NCBI GenBank assembly: GCA_009801085.1
Contig: VNWV01000004.1
Location: forward strand, 992,001 to 1,056,000
DNA from: Lasiodiplodia sp. COLG20
Lineage: Eukaryota; Ascomycota; Dothideomycetes; Botryosphaeriales; Botryosphaeriaceae
Reading direction: 5' to 3'
DNA length: 64,000 nt
Shown here: in pieces, positions 1 through 11,299 of the stretch
Layout: each line of letters opens with the position of its first letter
How positions within the stretch are numbered: position 1 is the stretch's first letter
Made by a program: the position numbers and the translations under genes
The notes under the pieces: generated by a model
The model's input: the letters and a program-made list of their open reading frames with translations, nothing else
The model's database searches: none
Told to the model about the DNA's origin: nothing

Positions 1-1114
1 AGACGAACAGACCCAAGATGATCAGCACAAAAGCAATTGGATACATCCAGTGAACGGTGTAGTGGAAGACCTGGATGCCGATGATGACACCCCAGAAGTT
101 ACCGGTCAGCAGGGAGATGTTGAAGAAGGCGGCGCTGGCGAGGCGGAACAGCAGCGGGGCAAGGCTGTAGAAGAGGAAGAGGATGAGGGTGTAGCCGGTC
201 ATGTAACCGCCGACGGCCGAGTCCCAGGTGGCGGAGCGGAAGCTGGGGCGGTCGAAGATGGCGGCCTGGACGCCGTTGACGAACATGGCCCAGAAGCCGA
301 GCTGGCCGAGGACCTCGTAGACGGGCCGCTTGGAGACGAGGAACTCCTCGAAGGTGTTGCAGACGCCGTAGAGGGCGGCGCCGAGGAGGGCGAAGAGGTC
401 GCCCTTGAGCTGGTCGGCGGCCGGGCCCGTGTTGTTGGAGCCGGTGATGGTGTCGGAGGCCAGGAGGATGCCCATGCCGCCGATGCAGATGAGGATGCCG
501 AGGTACTGCGTCAGGTGGTAGCGCACGCGCAGGAAGATGAGCGAGAGGGCGACGACGACGACGATGGCGAAGAAGTTGATGAGCTGCAGCGACAGGATGG
601 TGGCGTAGCGGTAGCCGAGCACGACGAAGTAGTTGCCCTCGACGTCGAGGAAGGCGAGGATGAAGTAGCGCCAGCCGTCCTTGAGCACCATGGAGAAGTA
701 GGCGCGCCAGCCGTACTTGTACACGGTGTAGGGCGTGTAGACGATGTTGAGCAGGACGTAGTTGAAGAAGGTCTGGAAGGCCGGGATCGAGGTGCCCTTC
801 ATCGAGAGCAGCGTCGAGAAGGTGTTGGTCGAGGTGATGCACAGGGCCAGGATCTGGCCCAGCACCAGCGCGTACCAGAAGTACCGCGTCTTGAAGTAGG
901 TCGTCTGGATGTTCAGCCAGCGTCGCCGCCGCGGCTTCTCGCCTTCGTGCTCCTCGGCGCCATTGCTGCCGGCGACCGGCGTCGTCGTCTCGACCAGCGC
1001 CGGCTTGATGTCGTCAGCCGTGGTGGTGGTGGTGGTGGTCGCGCCGTGCTGATCGTTGCTCGAGCTGGGACGTGCGGCATCCGCGGTGCTCGCGGTGATT
1101 TCGGTGGATGCCAT
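1..1114 (-). CDS. SLC35F1/F2/F6-like solute carrier (partial, 3' end off the left edge)
   Basis: Open reading frame from ATG at 1114 running without a stop off the left edge, about 371 codons seen. A cytosolic, low-complexity N-terminus (a poly-Thr run near residue 30, then basic PRRRRW) is followed by many hydrophobic segments beginning near residue 78. The stretch DVEGNYFVVLGYRYATILS matches the hallmark loop and helix of the SLC35F (DUF914) branch of the drug/metabolite transporter superfamily. Later segments (FEEFLVSKRPVYEVLGQLG and NISLLTGNFWGVIIGI) fit the second half of the ten-helix fold. Members are integral endomembrane or plasma-membrane proteins with poorly defined substrates. No intron is needed. 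The last helix or helices and the C-terminal tail lie outside the window. The long open frame on the opposite strand is only its shadow. Confidence 0.9.
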   Translation of the reverse strand, partial: MASTEITASTADAARPSSSNDQHGATTTTTTTADDIKPALVETTTPVAGSNGAEEHEGEKPRRRRWLNIQTTYFKTRYFWYALVLGQILALCITSTNTFSTLLSMKGTSIPAFQTFFNYVLLNIVYTPYTVYKYGWRAYFSMVLKDGWRYFILAFLDVEGNYFVVLGYRYATILSLQLINFFAIVVVVALSLIFLRVRYHLTQYLGILICIGGMGILLASDTITGSNNTGPAADQLKGDLFALLGAALYGVCNTFEEFLVSKRPVYEVLGQLGFWAMFVNGVQAAIFDRPSFRSATWDSAVGGYMTGYTLILFLFYSLAPLLFRLASAAFFNISLLTGNFWGVIIGIQVFHYTVHWMYPIAFVLIILGLFV

Positions 1115-1962
1115 GATCTAAACACGTCCTACAGTATAGTGTCTCTTCTCCGCTGAGGCTGAGGCTACCAGAGCTCACACGCGGCGTGGGGTGTCTGCGG
1201 GCGAGGAAAACCCGACAGGAAAAACTGGCGGGATGGAAAGCACAGGGATGGGAGCTTTAGAACGGGCAGCGAGCGCAAAACTCCAGAAGTCGCTCGCTCG
1301 TTACTTGGCGGTGTTCCGCGAGGGGAAGAGGGCGAGATGTCGCGTGAAAGAGTTGGGCGTGCGGCGCGGCGACAGCTACTTTTTCACCAGGTACCGCAGT
1401 CCCGGCTCCGCACCACATGCACGCTTCTCGCCTCTTGGGCCCCGCTTCGGCACGTTCTAGCTCTCGGAGCAGGAGAAAAAGCATGGCGACTTTTCCGCCC
1501 GCCAAGAAGGCGGTGGGGAGGGTTTCGGCCGCTGGTTGGTCGAGATGGCGGGCGGAACTGGCAGATCGGTGGGACGCGGCCGTCGGCACGTTGCCTGTCT
1601 CGGCTTGGCGCATCGGCGCTGCCCGTCGAGCGGCTGATGGCTTCTGGAAGGTTAGCTGCATGGCAGGGATAATGACGCAGGGTGGGTTGCTATCGAAGGC
1701 CTCAGGCATCAATAGTTGATTGAGAAGGCGAAACATGAGTTGAACAACGTATCTTAATATCAATAACATCGAACGCGCCAATATCTAGATATTAAGCTAC
1801 ATTCATGCTTTCCAGAATGTTGTCATAAATCCACATACAGTTTTAAACTCATGTGTAGATCAAGGCACCTGTCGTGTTCTCTAAGACAGGTTGCGAAGGG
1901 GCAGAATCTGTTAATCGGCTGTGTTGTTAGCCATGGGACAGACGCCAGGAACCAGAGCTCTA

Positions 1963-2120
1963 CAGCCCCCTCTCGCAACATATGTGGGTAGTTGAAGCTA
2001 TCGTCCGGACGAGAATGTCGAATTAAAAATTCTACATACACGTCCGGACGATAGCTTCAACTACCCATGACATGAGCAAAAAACAAATGCACGCTGGCTA
2101 TCGGCTGCAAGAGGGGACTG
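1963..2120 (+). mobile_element. Foldback MITE, copy 1
   Basis: 158-bp non-autonomous element flanked by the dinucleotide TA on both sides (1961-1962 and 2121-2122). The ends are inverted repeats: left CAGCCCCCTCTCGCA, right TGCAAGAGGGGACTG. Inside lies an 83-bp palindromic core (1985-2067). CAG-starting ends and a TA duplication are the signature of Tc1/mariner/pogo-type transposition, so this is probably a deletion derivative mobilised by such a transposase. No transposase is encoded in the window. Copies 2 and 3 are at 48668-48845 and 60369-60581, both in inverted orientation relative to this one. Confidence 0.8.
1985..2067. repeat. 83-bp palindromic hairpin core of MITE copy 1
   Basis: Two 27-nt arms (1985-2011 and 2041-2067) are perfect reverse complements; they begin TGGGTAGTTGAAGC and contain the nested 10-bp palindrome CGTCCGGACG. 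The 29-nt spacer is also self-complementary around GAATT-AAA-AATTC, so the whole unit can fold into a stem of about 40 bp (37 of 40 pairs matched) closed by a 3-nt loop. Confidence 0.92.
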
Positions 2121-4038
2121 TATAGAAATGGCGGGGCACGCGGTTCTTGTTTATAATGATCAGCCCCCACCCTTTGCTTATCTCGCCCTTGGTGGCACCA
2201 AGCCGTGCAGATCTGCCGAAAAGCAAATCTTCCCATGCGCCCTGAAGAAGCCAAGCAGATCACAGATACGCTTTGAATCGTCATTCCGCAGCAATAGCTG
2301 CTCGTATTAAGCCTCAGTTGCTCTTCACTCCGGATTGCCCACCAAATGCAGCAAGCGCCCGGACGCAGGCTCTTTACGCCCCCGTATCTCCTCCTTTGCT
2401 GAGATGCACTCTTTCTTCCGTTGCCAAAAATATCCTGCCAGGCATTCTTCCGCAATCCTTCTGGACCTTTGATCTTTCCTTTTCTTGCCTGAAGGCCGTA
2501 GGTGCGCTGCGTTGGCCGGCATTTTCTGTGTCATGCGTCTGCTCGCACAACGGACACCTTTGAGGGTGTCGTAAAAGTGTAGAGATGCAGGGATGCGTGT
2601 TTGGAGCTAACTTGGTGCTCATCCGTGCGTTTCTCACTACCCGGCGCTTGGTCATGAAACAGTGCGACGGGTACGATCGAGCCAGAAGCGCGGAAAGGAA
2701 GATCCCATGTCAGAATCCGGCCCAGGTCGCTGCAGGGGGGGGTTGAAACATCACTGTCAATCTTTGCCTGAGTGAGGGAAAGGCTTCATGTTCTTAAACC
2801 CGCGGTCCGGGTAAGCTATACATGAGGTCCTGACGATCTCGCCGCGATACCTTCTCGAGGCCTAACGACAAAGCAGCCAAGACAACGGTGCCATATGGGA
2901 TCTTTTTTTATCCCCTTGGCGTCCTCTCGGGAAATAGCAATTTTGCCGGGAGGTCGGGCGGACACTCACGTGGGGTCCAGGCATGGAAAGGAATGCAGGT
3001 CGGTGCGCTGGCAACTATTGGTGCCTGGCGTGAAATAAACGGGAGAGGCACCTACTGCCCTTCCCAGCTGCAATAGGGTTGCGTGGAGACGTTGCTTAGC
3101 GTTCCGCGCCACTTTCGGCGCAATCGTTGAGTGAAAACAACAGACCACTTTCTCGGAGCTCAACAGTGAATGATGTCTGATGACATGATAGCACGAAATC
3201 TGAAGTTCGGAAGTCGCCTCAGCTCTCACGAAAATGCCTCTGCAGCATCACGCGTGGAGGTGCGCTAAAAAGCCGTGCTTTCTGAACGCATGGCACGCAC
3301 CCCATTCCAATTCCGGCCGCCCTTGGGAATCAGCCACCGCTATTGGAAAAGCCTCGCTTAATTTTTTCGTTTCTCCTTTCCCACCCAGCCCGGTCCAGCC
3401 TCTCGCGTATATGTCCGGAAGCCAAAACCACCCCACAGCTGCATGTCTGCGCTGCGACGGTGCCCACTGCGCCGCGTACTCGGCATCGCAGCGGTCTGAA
3501 GAAGAGCTGAAAGACGCGCGTATGGGCCGGACGCAATCATGTTGAACAAGTCCGGCCTGAGAAAGGAGGAGCATCTCGATCAGTCCAGATCGACAGCACC
3601 CACGTCGCATTAGCTTCCGGAAGGAGAAGCATTCGCTTCAGCCCTACTAGAACAGGTAAGGTCGGAAAATGTAGTTCGTGGTATGTACCGTACAACCAAG
3701 GCCAAAACTGACGCCGCGTTCCCGCAAATGGTTGGTAGGTTGCCCGAAAGATAGTTGGAAGAAAGAGGAAGGGAAAGCCACCCGCCGCCAGGCCCGCTGA
3801 TAGAAAGAGAAAGCAAAGCGTATGCTGTCTTAAAGAGAATCCAGACAAATCGTGTACATGAATCAGACCTGTTCCCGTATATTTTGAAAGTGTCCAGCAA
3901 ATATGCGTAGGAAAAACACTCCTTATCGAATCATGTGTTGCAACGGCATTGGCCCCGTCCTTGCATACACTGTTTTCCACCTCGCTCAGAGAACGATATT
4001 GCAACAATAATAATGAGGCAAACGAGTCCTCAAACAGC

Positions 4039-4989
4039 TCAATGCGCCTCAACAGGGGCAGACTGTCGCTTCTTGCTGCTGAACCAAGTTCGCCTCTTGG
4101 ACTTAGGGCCGGGCGATTCCGGCCTGTCCGCTGTGGCAAGAGTCTGCGGGGCTTTCGGCTCGCTGGAGATGTTGGGGTGCGTAGCGATGGCCGAATCCGT
4201 CTTGGGCTCGGTGTTGCTCGCCACGGACGTTCGTCGAGAGGAGATGCTGTTCCTGGCGGGATTGCGGGCCGGGATCTCCGGTGCGGGGGTACCCACTTCA
4301 CCCAGCACTTCATCCTGTTGCTGTTGCATGCGGTTGCTAGTCGTTCTTGCCATCTCGAGGTATTCTGGGCGGAATGGTCAATTGAGCTTCGTGTGCATGA
4401 CTGCGAGCCATTGGAACTTACGGGACTGCGTCGAAGACTCGCTTTCGTGTGACTTGGTGGATGAAGACGAGCTACCAGCTTGTTCTTCTGCTTCTTCTGT
4501 CTCCTCCACCATGGTGACGATGTGCGGGCTCATGACGAATGAGGATGCTCTTGTAGGCGGCTTAGAATTATGTGAACGATACTGTCTCTTGCGGCCGGAC
4601 AAGCTTGGGGCTTTGCTGGGATCATAGGTGTACATGGAGGGTTTGAAGTCTGGCTGCCTTGTGTGAAGCATCATACGGCCATTGGGACTTGGATCCTGGC
4701 TGCGAGACATCATGACCGAATCGATTGAGAGGTCTTTGCGGCCACGTGAAGACAGGTTGGGCTCGCTAGCGGCGCTCCTGGTCATAAGAGGCATTGCTGG
4801 CAATGATCTTACCGAGGAGCTGCTTGATGTCCTCAAGTTGCTGGGCCGCTGCGGAGCGTACGTGTGACTTGCGCGAGATGGATTGGGGCGAGCTGTAGTT
4901 GATGTCGGAGGTGTAGTTGACGCCTTTGGTTCCTTTTGCTTCTCATCGGAACCTTTGGAAGACTTTTTCGTCCTCGCAAAGATGGGCAT
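4039..4989 (-). CDS. Ser-rich protein of unknown function
   Basis: Two exons on the minus strand: 4989-4422 and 4364-4039, joined across a 57-bp intron (donor GTAAGT, acceptor CCCAG). The phase-1 join gives STQS-QYLEMARTTSNRM and an intact 297-residue frame. The protein is hydrophilic, basic at the start (MPIFARTKKSSKGS) and rich in Ser, Arg, Pro and Thr. An acidic patch (VEETEEAEEQ) precedes a poly-Ser run, and the C-terminus is again basic (SKRRTWFSSKKRQ). No enzyme motif, signal peptide or membrane segment is visible; it looks largely disordered. I do not recognise a family. The RS/KR spacing suggests a phosphorylated regulatory or scaffold protein, but that is inference. Confidence 0.72.
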
Positions 4990-7323
4990 CTTGAAGAAGA
5001 GTGGAGAAGGGGCTTTGCCGGGACCCCAGGATGCCAGAGGAAGACGGTGACTTTTAATGGAAGGGATGTGTTAAACCCCGCAACCGCGAGCGAGCGTGAT
5101 TTGTATTAGTGCGCACTCTCTGACAGTCGACTTGCCGGATGCGGCTCGACCAAACTGTGGAATGCCGCAGATGGCCAAAGTCTGGGTGTCGAATCGGATA
5201 AGCTGGAAAGGGTAGGGCAGGTGCAATAGACCAATCAAGACGATTAAGCGAAAATAGCAATGTTCCGGTGCTCAATTGGGGTCGAAGATGCAAGGGGGGT
5301 GTCAGTGAGTGAGAGACAAATCAACTTGAGTTCGCTTCGTCGTCGAGGTGCTGTGAAGATGAGAGGGGCGGAGAAGGCTCATCTTACGAGGGGAACGGCG
5401 TCGTTTACATACGTGGGATTCACCCAGGATTATTGAAGCGGGTCAGCGACAGGCTTACCGGCACATTGGCGCCTGGCAGGTGCAGGGGCCGTATCTTTAG
5501 CGGCCTGTGGCTCCTAAGCTTTTCTTAGTCGCTTGACGAGCTCGTACTTCATCCATCCAAGCCCGCGGCTCGGCCGGCTAAGCTGATCGGACGGCGGCGA
5601 ATCATTTGGCCTCGCTCGACAACGATTCGGGGCCTTTCTCCGTCGCTGCTGCATTCGGAGCCGTCGCAGGTTGAGAGGCGGCTGGGACGTGTGTAGTCAC
5701 GGATGTAAATGTGGCTTGGGAGTGACTAGCTCCAAGGACCATCCATTGCCTCTCAACCGCCTTGGTGACTGCGGTGGTGCGAGTGCCGTCCTAATGTCGC
5801 CCACACCCGCATCCAATATTGCTTCTAAGCGGGCGCGAGGTTGCTCGTCAGACTTGAGATGCAGAGTCTGACTGAGCAAACCGATAGATACTGCAGCCTG
5901 TCGGGAGATGCTCCACCAGGCTGCAGCAGCTGAACACCGCATGGCGATAACATGCCGACAGATGGAGACCGGACTGCGCCTATCGTGCAACAATGGCCAG
6001 ATTTGGATTTATGGACGGTCGTTCTGGGCTTCTGGCGTCCTGGAAAGGCCGTGCTGGGCAGGGTCCTTCCCTCGCGGTCGAGACAATGCAAGCCTCAGCC
6101 GCAGTGGTGCTCGTGGCTTCGCATCGTGGGGCTGGCCGGCGAGTCGAGCAGAGTCCAAGCGTAGGTAGATGGGTTGCTCCGCGCTCCACAGTGCGCGCTG
6201 GCAAGCGTGGGGGCGGCATTGGCAGGGCTCCGAGTGTGCAGTCGCCGGGTCGGCCACGTGCGGACGACAGGCTGGAGTCAATGGCCGTTGCAGCGGCGGA
6301 ATGTGCCAGCAGCGTCCCCAGCCTGCCAGGAAGCTCCCAGGACCGGGGCACGACAGGGACATCCAACGGTGCGTTTCGCCGCCCGAAAAGGCAGCTACCG
6401 CTTGTCAGCCGGGCCAGGGTGCAGCCCTAAGGGCTCGCGTGCGGTCGTGCGGCGAGGCGCGCTCGGCTTTGGCCGCCGTTGGGCTGGGTCTCGTCCCCGG
6501 CAGCGCGAGATCGGTACAGATAAGATTTGGATTTGACTGCAAACGCCGGCGTCGAACCCTTGGGCGGGAGCTGCAGCAGATCGGCGGCCAGGCGGCCTGA
6601 GGCAGCGCGTGCGGACGGGCCGGGCTATTTCGGGCGCCGGGGGTGGCGGCCAGCGCTAGGCCGAGCTTCGTCACCACTCGCACGCTGGCGACGGGCCAAG
6701 GCCAAGGCCACAAGCAGCAGCCTGCCAGCGGACCAACACCTGCGCGCCGTCACCCAGCCTTCCGCCGCGCTGCCCCTCCGCCCTGCACCCCGAACGCCTC
6801 CATCTGTCCGTCGCCGCGACGTCATTGCTCTCACCACCGGCTTTCTCCCCACCTGGTCGCCCTCGCCCGCCGACGCGTTGGCCTGGACTGGGCTCCCGCT
6901 TCCGCCGCCCGCTTATCGCTGGTTATCGAGCCTCGCAATTAGCCGCAGCCGCAGCCCCTAAGCACGCAAAAGCCTCCCCGACCGGAGCGCGGCCCTCTGC
7001 AAGACACGACGCGCCCACCGTCGCCCTTCCGTCGATCTCGTCTCAAGCGCCCGTCATCATTTGACCCGCCGCAAGCTTCCCTGTCACGCCGAAGCGCCCA
7101 GGTCCCTGTCCGGATCCGTTTGTGCGCGCGCGCGCGTTGTCGACCCCAGCCGCACCTCGTCGTGTCGTGCGCCAGCTCGCCCGACCGCGACGTACCACGC
7201 CCTTCGCGACACCCCGACCGCCGCCATCAACCACCCACCGCACAGCAGGCGCATCAGCCTCGCGCAGCCGACCGCCTCGGCTCGTAGCCCGAGCGACGGG
7301 ACGACGCCAGCCTCGCGCCCACG
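4990..7323. other. Shared 5' region between the Ser-rich orphan and PSY2
   Basis: 2.3 kb separating two divergent starts. From about 6000 onward it is GC-rich, with many overlapping but featureless open frames on both strands. The last 500 bases before 7324 are C-rich and pyrimidine-biased on the plus strand, as expected for a fungal promoter and 5' leader. No gene, tRNA or repeat supported. Confidence 0.55.
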
Positions 7324-10194
7324 ATGGCTCTGGCTGCGCAGCCGGCGAACGATCGCAAGCGCGTCAAGGTCTACGAGCTCAAGAATGGCGACTGGTTCGA
7401 TCGAGGCACCGGTTTCTGCACCGGGACCATGGTGAATGTATGTCTGCCTGCGCGCGTGTCTCTCGCCAGTGCGCATCGTGCTGACGCCATCGCCACTTGT
7501 AGGATGAAGCGCGCATCTATGTCCAATCTGAAGACGAGCCCATACGTACTCTGCTTGAGACCCGCGTGACCAAGGACGATGGATATCAGAAGCAACAAGG
7601 TGAAACTGAGCGTCGCAGCACCGACTGGCGGAGGGGGCATGCTGATGATAACGCAGACACGCTCATCGTATGGACGGAGCCGAATGGCACCGACATGGCG
7701 CTCAGCTTCCAGGAAGCTGAAGGTTGTGGAGCAATATGGTACGCTGGGCGCTGAATGCTGTTTTTGAGGGAGATGGCTGACCACTCTGCCAGGGACTTCG
7801 TCAGTGAGGTGCAATCACACCTTACTTCGCTATCAGGAGCTGGTGAGTCGAATTGCGCAACTGGATCACCGCCAAGCCATACTGACGTGTATTTGCTAGA
7901 CGATGGACTCTCAGACGACGTTATGGACATGAACCCAATCATGCTCCCCGATCCCGAACTCGGCAACCTACCCGAAATCGAGCAAGTCATGCGCGTGGCG
8001 AACAACACTCCCCAAGGCCGCGACGCGTTGGCCAAGTTCATCGTCCAAGCAGGATACATAACGAAGCTCGTCCCGCTCGTGGGAGTGGCTGAGGACTTGG
8101 AAAGCTTGGAAGATTTGCACCGCCTGTGCAACATCATGAAGACGCTCATCCTGCTCAACGACACAGCCATCATCGAGTATGCCGTGACCGACGAAGTCAT
8201 AATCGGCGTGGTTGGGGCGCTTGAATACGACCCCGACTTCCCAAGTCACAAGGCAAACCACAGACAGTATCTGGCTGACGAGTCAAGGTTCAAGGAGGTT
8301 GTGAAGATTGAGGACCCGCTCATCAAGAAGAAGATTCACTATACATATCGGCTGCAATACCTCAAAGACGTCGTGCTAGCGCGCATTCTCGACGACCCAA
8401 CTTTTTCGGTTCTGAATTCTCTGATCTTCTTCCATCAGGTTGACATCGTCCAGCATCTGCAGCAAAACCAAGCATTTCTCAAGGAGTTATTCAGCATTTT
8501 TACGCCACAGGAAAGCAGCGGCCAGAGAAAGAAGGACGCGGTCCTTTTCATCCAGCAATGCTGCACCATTGCGAAGAGCCTGCAGGCACAGGCACGCGCG
8601 CAGCTGTACTCGAACTTCCTCAGCGGAGGGCTCTTCAACGTCATCACATTCGCGCTCAGGCATACCGACGCTGCCGTACGTGTTGCCGGAACTGACATAC
8701 TGGTCGCCCTCATCGACCATGACGCTATCATGATGCGCAGTCAGATTTTCAAGGCCATCAATGACAAGACTAAACCACTGACGGACACGCTCATCGAGCT
8801 TCTTCTCGTTGAGACGGATCTGGGCGTCAAGGCACAGATGGCCGATGCCATCAAGGTCCTTCTAGACCCCAACGCCAACTCGGCCACAATGGAGACGCTT
8901 GGTCGTGCCAACAGCGAATTTCTTGCAAAGGTCAGCCGGAACGCCCCATCGCCGCAGACCGAGTCCTTCATACAGAATTTCTATGACGAGTCTGCGAAGA
9001 AGCTATTCCAGCCACTCAAGGATTTGGATGGGCGCGAATCCAGTAAGTGCCTCAGCTAATTTTTTTTCCCCTTCCAAATACTAAGCTTGCGCAGTGGAAG
9101 ACCTCACCATTCAAGAGGTGTCATTATATTCGCATCTCGTCGAAGTTCTCTGCTTCTTCATTCGACAGCACAACTTCAGGAGCAAGTACTTCATTCTCTC
9201 TGAAGGCCTTGCGTCCCGCGTGGCCCAGCTCATGGCTTGTCCCGAAAAGCACCTCAAACTCACGGCTTTGAAATACTTCCGGACTTGTATCGGACTGCAC
9301 GACGAGTTCCACAACCGTCAGATCATCAACAACCGCCTCTTCGACCCTATCCTAAACATAGTTTACGAAACGATGCCGCGGGACAACCTTCTCAACTCTG
9401 CCTGCCTTGAGCTTTTCGAGTTTATCAAGCGCGAAAACATCAAGGTCATCATCAACCATCTCGTCGAGAACTACAGAGAGAAGCTGGAAGGGATCACTTA
9501 CGTTCCTACATTCCAGAATCTCATATTGCGCTATGAGCAAATGCACGAGAAATCAGATGTCACTGCCCAGAACTCATTCGCTAGCGACGACACGGAGCCT
9601 GGCCGTATACCCATGAACGGAGGTCGTATGCAAGGTCTCCGCGACATGGATGCCGAGGAGGAAGCATACTTCAACGGCTCGGATGATGAAGAGGAAACTA
9701 CGTTGCCCTCGCACGAAGGAAAGCCTATGTCCAATGGCGCTCGACCTCTCGTTGACTATCCCGAGGATGACGAAGACTCGATGGATGTGCTTCAAGAAGG
9801 TGTTGTCAACGCAACGCCTTCGGTTGAGCAAGCACCGCAAGACGCGGCGTCAACAACTCCGCCCACGCCGCCAACGTCAACATCGCCTCAAGGATCGCCG
9901 CCAAGTGAGCAGGTACAAGTACCGTCGACGCCGCCTCCGGAACGGCTTTCGGAGAAACGTCGCAGAGAGGAAGATGATGAAGATGAGCTTGGCAAGCTCT
10001 CGGCGAGCAGTAAGCGGCGCAGCGCTTCGATCAGCAGTGTGGGCAGCAACAACAGCACTACGGGAGCCAACACAGGGCTAAGGAGGAAAAAGAGCGCCAA
10101 TAATGGGAAGGACGGACCGCAAAAGATGGCCATCAAACTTGCGCATGCGGTCAAGAGCAGTGCCGGCGATGGCAAGGGCAATTCCGGCGAATGA
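7324..10194 (+). CDS. PSY2: Protein phosphatase 4 regulatory subunit 3 (PSY2/SMEK/Falafel)
   Basis: Six exons: 7324-7437, 7503-7599, 7657-7738, 7793-7842, 7900-9042, 9095-10194; all joins are in frame, giving 861 aa. Residues 1 to about 115 form the EVH1/PH-like domain (RVKVYELKNGDWFDRGTGFC, then DTLIVWTEPNGTDMALSF, which is almost invariant in SMEK proteins). The SMK-1/DUF625 block (LPEIEQVMRVANNTPQGRDA onwards) and an ARM-like helical repeat region follow to about residue 640. The tail is acidic and low-complexity, with basic nuclear-localisation-like clusters (EKRRREEDDEDE, SSKRRS). The family recruits substrates to PP4 catalytic subunit in DNA-damage recovery, cell-cycle exit and glucose signalling, mostly in the nucleus. 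Length and architecture are normal. The leader is long and GC-rich. Confidence 0.96.
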
Positions 10195-11299
10195 TGTCTT
10201 CCAGGACGACGGCTCTACTTCTACCGGGCTCCTTGAGCGTTGGCCCGTTACTATTACATTTGGAATAGGGTGGGCTGACGGCCAGGCCCTATGTTCGATA
10301 CCAAACTTCAGCACATTGTCAAAAACTCGCGCCAAAAGATTACTGTTGATGCATTTCCACGGCGCAAGCGGGGAAACCCGCTGTTATATTCTCGGGACTG
10401 GTGGGAGGGATCAAGGAGTTCTTCGAGAATCTGTTTTTGAATGGAAGCCTTTTCGAATTCATACACAATTCTTTTCGGGCGCACGGCGCAGGCTCGATGG
10501 CCATTTTCGCCTCCTGACATCTGCTTTTCTTTTTCCGGACTGGATGGGGGAGGCGAATTGGCTGCTGATTGCTACAAATATTTTGGCACTTGCATATTGA
10601 AGCATTTGCACGGCTTTGGCCGCTCGGAAGGATGAAATGGGGGGGAAATGAACATGTCCGTTATTGAGGAAAAGGGATGTACGGGTGGGACTGGGGGCGT
10701 GGGCGTGAAGCCGTGTTATCGGATTTTGCGGAGCCGGATTGCTCGGTCACACGGGCTGGATACCAGGCGTTTCTTTTTTTACTCTCCAATCCATGACTCT
10801 CCCGTTCGTCAGTCATCATCCTTCTATCATTGCTTAGCATCATATTATCCCGTCGCTTTCGATTTATTCCTTTGGTGGAAATGCGGGGCTCGTCCGGCTG
10901 ATGGGGGATTTAGCGGGGGAAAGAGAGGCTGGGGTCTGTTTTATTTACATGTTATGGTGGAAAACTGGAGGTCTACTGATGGGCAGGACACTTTATGAAG
11001 CACTCTCGCTACTCCTTCGGGATTGGCCTCGGAGGAGTGTGGGATAATGCATCCGATGGCTTTTCATCGCTCATCTTGTGCTGCTCTGCATTCGTTGAAG
11101 TCGTGAGATTTCGACCCGCTTATTCTTTGACTGTCATCAAGAACGTTGCACTACTTGTTAAAGTTTGAAATACGTGTGGCGTCCAGTAAATGGCCACATA
11201 TAACGCAGTCAGGACGTGTTCTTGAGCAAGAAAAGATATGTTATCGAAGTTTTTATTTCGTTTTCTCAACTCTAGAATAAGAATAGGGTATTTCCTCGT
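10195..11299. other. Convergent intergenic region
   Basis: 3' flanks of PSY2 (plus) and the TauD-type dioxygenase (minus). AT-richer toward 11100-11290. No gene or repeat seen. Confidence 0.6.

Larger units (their letters stand above)
1115..4038. other. Intergenic region holding a MITE
   Basis: No convincing gene on either strand: the open frames are short, overlap each other and show no domain or codon pattern. The only clear structure is the foldback element at 1963-2120. A short inverted pair, CTTAATATC near 1754 and GATATTAAG near 1786, lies in the AT-rich part. Confidence 0.6.

Noticed and set aside
50..1156. Long open frame on the plus strand (368 codons, very acidic).
   Set aside because: It is antisense to the SLC35F-type transporter, whose motif-bearing frame is clear; the Glu/Asp/Val/Gly-rich content is typical of a GC-rich shadow frame.
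1257..1781. 174-codon open frame on the minus strand upstream of the transporter.
   Set aside because: No domain, overlaps opposite-strand frames of similar size, and sits where the promoter of the transporter is expected.
6545..6610. B-box-like GGGTTCGACGCC on the minus strand.
   Set aside because: No matching A box or cloverleaf upstream; most likely chance in GC-rich promoter DNA.
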